From NCBI RefSeq assembly GCF_040838345.1, contig NZ_JBAKFF010000001.1, positions 868,001-932,000 of the forward strand: a stretch of DNA of 64,000 nucleotides. The letters are read 5' to 3'. Of this stretch, positions 26,124-33,293 are shown in pieces (the stretch's first letter is position 1; every line of letters starts with the position of its first letter). The position numbers and the translations under genes were made by a program. This DNA is from Spiribacter sp. 1M189 (GTDB lineage Bacteria > Pseudomonadota > Gammaproteobacteria > Nitrococcales > Nitrococcaceae). Under the pieces are notes generated by a model that searched no databases, was not told the DNA's origin, and was given only the letters and a program-made list of their open reading frames with translations.

Positions 26124-27341
26124 ATGAATGCTAGAGTCCGCGGTTTCACTGCCAAGGATTACATGGACTCAACGTCGCAGAAAGGCCCCTCGACGCCGAT
26201 CGTCCTGCTACTGCTCTGGTCGACCGGGCTGTATCTGCGCCTGACGGTACTGGTGGCGCCACCGCTGGCCCCCCGTATCGCGCATGACCTGGACCTGGGC
26301 CAGGCCGCCACCGGGGCACTCACCACCCTGCCCATCCTCATGCTGGCCGTGGCCGGACTGGCCGCTTCCTGGCTGATCAGCCGCATCGGCGCCCGGCGCA
26401 CGCTGATCGCGGCGCTGGTGCTGGTGGCATTCAGTTCCTCGGCCCGCGGGCTGGGTGACGTGCCTGCGCTTTTCATCGCGACGGCCGTCATGGGTATCGC
26501 CATCGCCGGCATCCAGCCGGCCCTGCCCACCCTGCTCACGGAATGGTGGCCGTCACGCATCGCACTGGGCACAGCGGTCTATATGAACGGCATGCTGGTC
26601 GGCGAGGTGATCGGCTCGACGCTGACCCTGCCGATCATGCTGCCGCTCGCCGACGGCGACTGGCGTCTGGCGCTGGTGTTCTGGTCGCTGCCGGCGCTGA
26701 TTCCGGCTTTGGGCGTACGCCTTCTCAGCCGCCCACGGCGTCCCGACGATGATGACTCCGGGCACTGGCTGCCAGACTGGCGTAAACCGCTTGTCTGGCA
26801 ACTGGGCATCCTGCTCGGCGCGAGTGGCTCTATCTTTTTTGGCACCAACGCCTACATGGGCAGCGTACTGGCGGGGCGTGGCGACGGCGAACTGCTCACC
26901 GAAGCGCTCGTCATGTTCAATACCACGCAGCTCCTCGCCTCGGCGCTGATGTTCTGGCTTGGTCGCCACTGGATCGGCCGCGCCCTGCCGCTGATGATGC
27001 TGATGGGGGTCGGTCTGGCCGGGCTCACCGGCTTTGTCATACTGCCGGGCTGGGCCGGGCTGGCGATGCTGGTGCCGACGGGCCTCGCTGCCGGGATGCT
27101 GCTGATCCTGATGGTCGCACTGCCGCCGCTCTACACCCGCGGTACCGACACCGCCGCACTGGCCGCCACCATGTTCGCGGTCGGCTCGATCACGAACTTT
27201 TTCGTGCCACTGCTTGGCGGGGTGGTTGCGGACATCACCGACAGCCCGCCTCTCGCGATCCTGCCCATCCTGCTCTACGGCGCCGTGGCCCTGCCGGTGG
27301 TACGACGGCTCCCCGAGCGTCCGGACTTGTCCCACGAGTAG
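26124..27341 (+). CDS. MFS permease of the CynX/NimT family
   Basis: This protein of up to 405 residues has twelve predicted membrane segments. Family signs are the N-terminal WSTGLYLRLTVLVAPPLAPRIAHDLDL, SRIGARRTL after the second helix and the segment GIAIAGIQPALPTLLTEWWPSRIALGTAVYMNG, all close to cyanate/2-nitroimidazole permeases. The substrate is unknown and no cyanase is nearby. An internal ATG at 26163 (MDSTSQKG) is an equally good start. Its 3' end overlaps the convergent methyltransferase gene by 67 bases, which is unusual and makes the last residues of one of them constrained. Confidence 0.85.
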   Translation: MNARVRGFTAKDYMDSTSQKGPSTPIVLLLLWSTGLYLRLTVLVAPPLAPRIAHDLDLGQAATGALTTLPILMLAVAGLAASWLISRIGARRTLIAALVLVAFSSSARGLGDVPALFIATAVMGIAIAGIQPALPTLLTEWWPSRIALGTAVYMNGMLVGEVIGSTLTLPIMLPLADGDWRLALVFWSLPALIPALGVRLLSRPRRPDDDDSGHWLPDWRKPLVWQLGILLGASGSIFFGTNAYMGSVLAGRGDGELLTEALVMFNTTQLLASALMFWLGRHWIGRALPLMMLMGVGLAGLTGFVILPGWAGLAMLVPTGLAAGMLLILMVALPPLYTRGTDTAALAATMFAVGSITNFFVPLLGGVVADITDSPPLAILPILLYGAVALPVVRRLPERPDLSHE

Positions 27342-27886
27342 AAATGCATGGGTGGAAGGTTGACCCACTCGCACTCCACAAGGGGCTCGCCCATGATGGC
27401 GCGACCACGGCGCAGGACGGCATCGCGAAACTGGTAGGCCATGAAGCGGCCGCCCGGCGCCAGCACCCGCCAGACCTCGGCAAGAATTTGATGGGCAGTT
27501 TCCTCGGGCATCGTGGAGAATGGAATCCCCGAGAAGATCACATCCGGTCGGGGCAGATCATGGGCCCGGAGAATGGCGGCGAGATCCTCGGCGCTGCCCT
27601 CCGCCACGATCAGACGGGGGTCGCGGATGGCCTGCAGACGGCGTACAAATTCCGGGTTCGTATCCACCGCCAGCAGCTGCGCGTCCGCCGGCATTTCCGC
27701 CAGGACCGCTCGTGTCGTGCCCCCGGTGCCGGGGCCGAGCTCGACCACGGTCTGGGCCTGTCCTGCGTCGATAACCCGGCCGATGCGCCGCTCGAGGAAG
27801 CGTGAACTGGGAACCAGCGACGCCACTTCCCTTGGCCGTGAGAGGAATCCTCGCAGGAACGCCAGCCGCTCGCCCATATCCGCCAT
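27275..27886 (-). CDS. PmtA-like SAM-dependent phospholipid N-methyltransferase family protein
   Basis: This 203-residue class I methyltransferase has the SAM-binding loop VELGPGTGGTTRAVL. The N-terminal FLRGFLSRPREVASLVPSSRFLERRI resembles the membrane-interacting start of Rhodobacter/Sinorhizobium PmtA, which converts phosphatidylethanolamine to phosphatidylcholine. The region FSGIPFSTMPEE is also typical. A KsgA-like or other small-molecule methyltransferase is possible. The C-terminal twenty or so residues are Arg/Thr/Gly-rich and lie antisense to the MFS gene end. Confidence 0.72.
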   Translation of the reverse strand: MADMGERLAFLRGFLSRPREVASLVPSSRFLERRIGRVIDAGQAQTVVELGPGTGGTTRAVLAEMPADAQLLAVDTNPEFVRRLQAIRDPRLIVAEGSAEDLAAILRAHDLPRPDVIFSGIPFSTMPEETAHQILAEVWRVLAPGGRFMAYQFRDAVLRRGRAIMGEPLVECEWVNLPPMHFYSWDKSGRSGSRRTTGRATAP

Positions 27887-27936
27887 ACCCTCATGACTCC
27901 CTTGATTGCCATGCGCCCACAGGGCATCGTTGCCCC

Positions 27937-28233
27937 ATGATCATTCGATTCCTGCGCAGCATGATGGGTGGCAACGGTGCGGACAATCCCCCGAACGTCG
28001 CCGCCGAGACGGAATATCAAGGCTATACCATTACCGCGATACCGATGAGCGACCCAGGCGGATGGCGGATCCGCGGGCGGATCAGCATCGAGGTCGACGG
28101 CACACCACGGGCAACAGAGTTCGTCCGGGCGGATGTCTACGGCAGCCAGGAGGTCGCCGCAGAAATGACGATCACAAAGGCGCAGCGCCTGATCGACGAA
28201 CAGGGGCTGCGCCTATTCGGAGACTCCCACTAG
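27937..28233 (+). CDS. HlyU family protein
   Basis: This 98-residue protein has the HlyU-type core YQGYTITAIPMSDPGGWRI, a basic first helix with two Met residues and a C-terminal helix (MTITKAQRLIDEQGLRLF). The ATG at 27937 is used. The longer frame from 27802 would add a Pro-rich N-terminus antisense to the methyltransferase gene and is rejected. Pfam groups such proteins as HlyU after a Vibrio regulator name, but the fold is small and a regulatory role is not shown. It ends 5 bases before the convergent phaB. Confidence 0.78.
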   Translation: MIIRFLRSMMGGNGADNPPNVAAETEYQGYTITAIPMSDPGGWRIRGRISIEVDGTPRATEFVRADVYGSQEVAAEMTITKAQRLIDEQGLRLFGDSH

Positions 28234-28238
28234 CCGGG

Positions 28239-28961
28239 TCAGATCATATACTGGCCGCCATTGATGCTGAGCGTCGAACCGGTGACGAACGCGGCTGCAT
28301 CGCTCGCCAGATAGGCTACCGCCTGACCGATCTCTTCGGCCTCGCCCAGGCGATTCACCGGGATCTGGCCGACGATCTTCTCGAGCACGTTTTCCGGCAC
28401 GGCGGCGACCATCTCAGTGCCGATATAGCCCGGGGCCACCACATTGGCGGTGACGCCCCGACGCGCGTTTTCCTGAGCGACCGACTTGGTGAAACCGACC
28501 AGCCCGGCCTTGGCAGCCGCGTAGTTGGCCTGGCCCATCTGGCCCTTCTGACCGTTGATCGAGGAGATCTGGATGATCCGGCCGAAGCCGCGGTCGCGCA
28601 TGCCGTTGATGACGGCCCGAGTCATGTTGAACGCCGAGGTGAGGTTGGTGCGGATGACCGCGTCCCAGTCCTCGGCGGACATCTTGTGCAGTGTACCGTC
28701 GCGGGTGATGCCGGCGTTGTTCACCAGCACATCCACCGGACCGTGCTCGGCCTCGACACCGGCCACACCGGCTTCACAGGCCTGGAAATCGGCAACATCC
28801 CACTTGCTTGTGGGGATGCCGGTGTCGCGGGTGAACGCGGCGGCCGCCTCGTCATTGCCCTGGTAGGTCGCCACCACCTGGTGCCCTGCATCGCTCAGCG
28901 CCCTGGCGATGGCCGCGCCAATCCCCCGGGTCCCTCCGGTGATCAATGCCGTTCTTTTCAT
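28239..28961 (-). CDS. phaB: Acetoacetyl-CoA reductase
   Basis: This 240-residue short-chain dehydrogenase reduces acetoacetyl-CoA to 3-hydroxybutyryl-CoA with NADPH for polyhydroxyalkanoate synthesis. It has the cofactor loop TGGTRGIG, NNAG, and the catalytic Ser in ISSINGQKGQMGQANYAAAK with Tyr and Lys. INGQKGQ.GQ.NY and the end NGGQYM are PhaB hallmarks rather than FabG. No phaA or phaC lies adjacent. It is divergent from gshA across 150 bp. Confidence 0.92.
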   Translation of the reverse strand: MKRTALITGGTRGIGAAIARALSDAGHQVVATYQGNDEAAAAFTRDTGIPTSKWDVADFQACEAGVAGVEAEHGPVDVLVNNAGITRDGTLHKMSAEDWDAVIRTNLTSAFNMTRAVINGMRDRGFGRIIQISSINGQKGQMGQANYAAAKAGLVGFTKSVAQENARRGVTANVVAPGYIGTEMVAAVPENVLEKIVGQIPVNRLGEAEEIGQAVAYLASDAAAFVTGSTLSINGGQYMI

Positions 28962-29111
28962 CCTGCGATCCTCCTCAATCGTCGGCTAGATTGTCGCCCC
29001 GACCTTAACCACCCCAGCGCCGCCCTGACCAGCCGCACCGCAACATAGCCATTCCAATGGCGGGTCGAAAAGGTACAATCCGGGGTTTTTCCGACCTGCC
29101 ACGGGAGCATC

Positions 29112-30698
29112 ATGAACGGCAGTGCCGAGCGTCGGGTACGACGCCTGCAGGAGCATGGAGAGCGCGGACTGCTCGCCGGCAGCCGCCAGGGCCTGGAGAA
29201 GGAAAGCCTGCGCGTGACGCGGGATGGCCAGATTGCGCAGACACCGCATCCGGCGGGTCTGGGGTCGGCGCTGTGCCACCCGGAAATCACCACCGACTAC
29301 TCCGAGGCGCTGCTGGAGTTCGTCACGCCGGCCTATGTCCATGGCAGCGAGGCGCTGGCGCGGCTGCGCGACCTGCATCGCTACACCTATGCGCAGATCG
29401 GTGACGAGCTGCTCTGGGCCACTTCCATGCCCTGTATTCTGGGCGGCGATCGAAGCATCCCCATCGCCGACTACGGCCGCTCCAACATCGGCCGCATGAA
29501 ACATGTCTACCGACACGGGCTGGACTGGCGCTACGGCCGCAGCATGCAGGCCATCGCCGGCATCCATTTCAATTACTCGTTCAGCGAAGCCTTTCTGCGC
29601 GCCGTCCAGTCGCGCGAAGGCGACGATCGCTGCTTCGCCGCCTTTCGCTCGGATTTCTACTTCCGCCTGATCCGCAACTTCCAGCGCTATGGCTGGCTCC
29701 TGCCCTATCTGATGGGTGCCTCACCCGCGATCTGCAAATCGTTCACGGGGGGCCGGAACCTGGATTTCTCCGAATTCTCGCCCAACACCTTCTACGCCCC
29801 CTATGCGACTTCGCTGCGCATGAGCGACATCGGTTACAAGAACAATGCCCAGGCCGCGCTGGAGATCAGCTACAGCGACCTCGACGCCTATGTCGAGAGC
29901 CTGCGCACGGCGATCGGCACGCCGGATCCGGAATACGCCCGTATCGGCACCTGCGTGGATGGCGAATGGCGGCAACTCAACACCAACGTCCTGCAGATCG
30001 AGAACGAGTACTACAGCTTCGTGCGCCCCAAGGCGATCGCGCACTCGGGCGAACCACCAACCCATGCCCTGCGACGGGCCGGCGTTGAGTACATCGAGAT
30101 ACGGGCACTCGATCTCAACCCGTTTGACCCGGTAGGCATTCATCCCGACCAGATTGCATTCCTCGAGACACTGCTGCTGTTCTGCCTGCTCCAGGACAGT
30201 CCGCCCATCGATGCGCTTGAGCAGCATCACATCAACGCCAACCAGGGTCTGGTCGCCCGAGATGGCCGCAATCCCGCCCTCACGCTCTACCGCGGAAATG
30301 GCGAACGCGTTGGGCTGCGCGAGTGGGCCGCCGAGCTCTTCGATGCCATGAAAGGCCCCGCGGAGCTCCTCGATGAGGTCCACCAGGACGGCCGTTACAG
30401 CCGGATTCTCGAATCGTACCGACTGTCGGTGGACGACGCCGATCACACGCCATCGGCGCGGATCCTGGAGGAAATGCGGACGAAAGGCGAGGAATTCGTC
30501 GAATTTGCCCTGCGCATCTCCGCCGCCCACGCGGAGACCATCCGCGACTGGCCGCTCACCGAGGACACCTGTCAGCGCCTCGGTGCCGAGGCGACACGCT
30601 CACTGGCCGAGCAGGCGGCCATGGAGGCAGCCGACGAGCCATCTTTCGAACGCTTCCTCGCCGACTACTTCGCCCGGGAGTCGACCGGCGGTAGTTGA
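29112..30698 (+). CDS. gshA: Glutamate-cysteine ligase (gammaproteobacterial type)
   Basis: This 528-residue enzyme catalyses the first step of glutathione synthesis. Segments KESLRVTRDGQIAQTPHP, ALCHPEITTDYSEALLEFVTP and YAQIGDELLWATSMPC are those of E. coli-type GshA, and the length agrees (518 in E. coli). A further match is IGYKNNAQAALEISYSDLDAY. A 32-base gap separates it from the first Tad gene on the same strand, but there is no functional link; glutathione supports redox balance. Confidence 0.96.
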   Translation: MNGSAERRVRRLQEHGERGLLAGSRQGLEKESLRVTRDGQIAQTPHPAGLGSALCHPEITTDYSEALLEFVTPAYVHGSEALARLRDLHRYTYAQIGDELLWATSMPCILGGDRSIPIADYGRSNIGRMKHVYRHGLDWRYGRSMQAIAGIHFNYSFSEAFLRAVQSREGDDRCFAAFRSDFYFRLIRNFQRYGWLLPYLMGASPAICKSFTGGRNLDFSEFSPNTFYAPYATSLRMSDIGYKNNAQAALEISYSDLDAYVESLRTAIGTPDPEYARIGTCVDGEWRQLNTNVLQIENEYYSFVRPKAIAHSGEPPTHALRRAGVEYIEIRALDLNPFDPVGIHPDQIAFLETLLLFCLLQDSPPIDALEQHHINANQGLVARDGRNPALTLYRGNGERVGLREWAAELFDAMKGPAELLDEVHQDGRYSRILESYRLSVDDADHTPSARILEEMRTKGEEFVEFALRISAAHAETIRDWPLTEDTCQRLGAEATRSLAEQAAMEAADEPSFERFLADYFARESTGGS

Positions 30699-30730
30699 AT
30701 CGTCATCACCGCCCTCGCAGTCTCGAGGGC

Positions 30731-31582
30731 ATGGAGATGCCCGCACTATCATCACTGGCCGGCCTCTTCCTCGGGGCCGCTCTCGCCTTCCTGGCAGTCG
30801 TCGATGGCCTCGCCCCGGCGCTGAATCGCTATCAGCGGCATATCGCCGACACGGCGGATGGTGACCTGAGAGCCCAATTCGTCGATCTGCCACCCCGCAA
30901 GCTGCTATTACTGGCGCTGGGACTCGGCGCCTCGCTGGGCACCGCCGTTGCGCTGTTCCTCCCCTGGCCGATCGCCGTCGTCGCCGCGCTCGGTGGACTC
31001 GCACTGCCCCGCGTGGTTGTCGTCATCATCCGTCGGCGGCGCCAGCGTGCCATTATCCGTCAGCTACCCGATGCCCTGCAGGCGCTCGCCGGATCACTGC
31101 GGGCCGGTACCAACATCGGCCGGGCCATGGAGCTCGTGTCACGCCGCTATGCGCCGCCGCTCGGCGAGGAGTTCAGCCTGATGCTGAGCCGGCAACGCCT
31201 GGGCGAGGACCTGGAGAGCGTGCTCGAAGGGTTCGTCGACCGGGTACCCACCGAGGAGACCGCACTCTTTCGCAACGCCGTACTGATCTCTCACCGGGTC
31301 GGCGGTGATCTCGCCGATACACTTGAGACGCTGGCCTCGACACTGAGAGAGCGTGCCCAGGTCGAAGAGCGCATCGATGCACTGACCGCCATGGGACGCA
31401 TGCAGGGTCGTGTCATGTGCCTGTTGCCCGTAGGCATTGGTGCCATGCTCTATCTCCAGCAACCGGAGATGATGCAGCGGCTTTTCACCGATCCCATTGG
31501 ATGGGTGGTCCTCGCCGTCATCAGCATCATGATGGGGCTTGCGGTGATATCGATCCGGCGTCTGGTGGCCATCGATGTCTGA
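30731..31582 (+). CDS. tadB: TadB-like inner-membrane pilus platform protein
   Basis: This 283-residue protein (ATG 30731) has N-terminal membrane segments, then the T2SSF-type cytoplasmic domain (about residues 105-225: LPDALQALAGSLRAGTNIGRAMELVSRRYAPPLGEEF; RNAVLISHRVGGDLADTLETL). Two C-terminal membrane segments follow. With TadC it forms the inner-membrane platform of the Flp pilus machine. An in-frame start at 30695 is possible but adds a basic, low-quality N-terminus. Its end overlaps tadC by 8 bases. It opens the Tad cluster, unlike many loci where flp comes first. Confidence 0.88.
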   Translation: MEMPALSSLAGLFLGAALAFLAVVDGLAPALNRYQRHIADTADGDLRAQFVDLPPRKLLLLALGLGASLGTAVALFLPWPIAVVAALGGLALPRVVVVIIRRRRQRAIIRQLPDALQALAGSLRAGTNIGRAMELVSRRYAPPLGEEFSLMLSRQRLGEDLESVLEGFVDRVPTEETALFRNAVLISHRVGGDLADTLETLASTLRERAQVEERIDALTAMGRMQGRVMCLLPVGIGAMLYLQQPEMMQRLFTDPIGWVVLAVISIMMGLAVISIRRLVAIDV

Positions 31583-32465
31583 ATGGAATGCGCCGCTCGC
31601 CGTCGGCCTGCTTGGCCTTGCCGCCGGGGCGGCCGTTGTCGGCCTGATCGAGCTCGCCACCCCGCGACACTGGCGACGCAACGATCCCTGGCGTGATCCA
31701 TCCCCGCCACTTTTTCGCCTGCTCCTGCCGATTGCCCGAGTGATTGCCGAGCGCTTCGACCTCCCCCGCAAGGGGCAACGCCGCGCCCTCCAAAAGCGAC
31801 TGGAGCGGGCGGGCATGGGCTACGCATTGCTACCCGCCGAACTCGCGGTCCTGCGATGGCTCACCGCGGCGGTCTGCCTGGTGGCAGGTGTCGCGGCAAT
31901 GCCAGCGTCGCGATCCATGGGACTGACCGGCCCCTGGCTGCCGATTGCAACGATGGTACTGGGTCATGCGTATCCGATGATCTGGTTGCGCGACCACGGC
32001 CTGCGACGGCAGAACCGCATCGCCCGGCAGTTCCCGGCGATGCTGGAACTGCTGGGGCTCTCGGTGCGCGCGGGTCTGAGCTTCAGCGCCGCGCTCCCGC
32101 AATGTACCGCGCATCTCGAATCCGGCCCGCTGCGTGAGGAGATGCAACGCGTGGCGCGTGAGATCCGCACCGGCACGAGCCGCCAGGAGGCCCTTGAGCG
32201 CATGGCGCAACGCGTTGATCTGAATGCCGTACACGGGTTCGTCGCCGCCATCGGCCAGGCCGCGGAGACCGGTGCCGCCATCAGTCAGACGCTGACGGAC
32301 CAGGCGGCACAACGTCGGCGCGAGCGCTTCGCCGCTGCCGAGAAGAAGGCCAACGAGGCCCCCGTGAAGATGCTCCTGCCGCTGGTCGGGCTGCTCTTCC
32401 CGGTGACCTTTCTGATCATCGGGTTCCCCATCGCCCTGCAATTTCTGGAGGGAGGCCTGCTTTGA
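31575..32465 (+). CDS. tadC: TadC-like inner-membrane pilus platform protein
   Basis: This 296-residue companion of TadB has the same general layout: N-terminal membrane segments, the platform domain (FPAMLELLGLSVRAGLSFSAALPQ; REIRTGTSRQEALERMAQRVDL; FVAAIGQAAETGAAISQTLTDQ) and C-terminal membrane segments ending FPVTFLIIGFPIALQF. It overlaps tadB by 8 bases and the next gene by four. Assignment as TadC rather than TadB is by order. Confidence 0.88.
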   Translation: MSEWNAPLAVGLLGLAAGAAVVGLIELATPRHWRRNDPWRDPSPPLFRLLLPIARVIAERFDLPRKGQRRALQKRLERAGMGYALLPAELAVLRWLTAAVCLVAGVAAMPASRSMGLTGPWLPIATMVLGHAYPMIWLRDHGLRRQNRIARQFPAMLELLGLSVRAGLSFSAALPQCTAHLESGPLREEMQRVAREIRTGTSRQEALERMAQRVDLNAVHGFVAAIGQAAETGAAISQTLTDQAAQRRRERFAAAEKKANEAPVKMLLPLVGLLFPVTFLIIGFPIALQFLEGGLL

Positions 32466-32836
32466 AGCCGTTGATACCGGATGGATCCATTATCACCTGC
32501 CGCACCGCTGACGCCGAGGCAAGGCTCCGAATCATGCTGGCCGACCGGTGGCTGTCACGACTCGTCGGGTTGCTCACGACGGCCTCGCCACCGCCTGCGG
32601 ACTCCGGCCTGCTCCTGCTACCAGGGGGCAGCGTGCACACCCTCGGCCTGCGCTATGACATTGACGTCGCGCATCTCGACGCCGATCTACGGGTGCTGAG
32701 GCATCGGTCGGCCGTGCGGCCGGGCCGCTTCGTCCGGGCGCCGGCTGGAACGCAGGCCACGCTTGAAACGGCCGCCGGCGTCCTGCCCGCGGACCTTACC
32801 GGCCACTGCTTCGAAATCGCGCAGGTGGCGGCATGA
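32462..32836 (+). CDS. DUF192 family protein in the Tad cluster
   Basis: This 124-residue protein has DUF192 features: a start with basic residues (RIMLADRWLSRLVGLL), GSVHTLGLRYDIDVAHLD, and LETAAGVLPAD. TTG at 32462 is the likely start, with a GGAGGGAGG box about 8 bases before it. It overlaps the tadC stop. DUF192 domains are known as small beta-barrels of unknown role, sometimes exported; here no signal peptide is seen. The locus context suggests a helper for pilus subunits, but nothing in the sequence proves it. Confidence 0.7.
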   Translation: MKPLIPDGSIITCRTADAEARLRIMLADRWLSRLVGLLTTASPPPADSGLLLLPGGSVHTLGLRYDIDVAHLDADLRVLRHRSAVRPGRFVRAPAGTQATLETAAGVLPADLTGHCFEIAQVAA

Positions 32837-33291
32837 GGCGCCGATCCACCACCATGACCGCACTGTGCCTGCTGGCCATCGCACTGCAGGGCTGTCTTGC
32901 CACCGCCGGTCTCGATCGCCCAGCACCGCTCGAGCAGCTGGATAGCGCCGATCAGGCGCTGGCGCAGGGTGACCTGGAGACGGCCCAGCGTGGCTATGAG
33001 GACGCCATCGCGGCATCACCGGATCTCATCTCACCGCATTTCCAGTTGGGGCTGATTGCCTATGGCCGCGGTAACGATCGCTCGGCGATCCAGCGTTTCA
33101 ACGCGGTCCTCGAGCGCGATCCCGGCCATGTCCTTGCCACCTACAACCTCGCCATGGTGCATCTGCAACGTGCCCGCGCCCTGCTGAAGCGCCACGAATC
33201 ACTGGCCCCGGTGAGTGCCGGCCGCCCCGGGCTGCTGGCCGTGCGTCGGGCGATTGAATCGTTGGGGCAGACCCGGACCGCCGATCGCTGA
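32833..33291 (+). CDS. tadD: TadD-like TPR lipoprotein
   Basis: This 152-residue protein starts with a lipoprotein signal (LLAIALQGC), so Cys20 should be lipidated. Two or more TPR units follow (ALAQGDLETAQRGYEDAIAA; SPHFQLGLIAYGRGNDRSAI; ATYNLAMVHLQRARALL). TadD/pilotin-like lipoproteins help the secretin or pilus assembly in the periplasm. ATGA overlaps the DUF192 gene, and the Lnt-like gene starts three bases after its stop. Confidence 0.8.
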   Translation: MRRRSTTMTALCLLAIALQGCLATAGLDRPAPLEQLDSADQALAQGDLETAQRGYEDAIAASPDLISPHFQLGLIAYGRGNDRSAIQRFNAVLERDPGHVLATYNLAMVHLQRARALLKRHESLAPVSAGRPGLLAVRRAIESLGQTRTADR

Positions 33292-33293
33292 GC

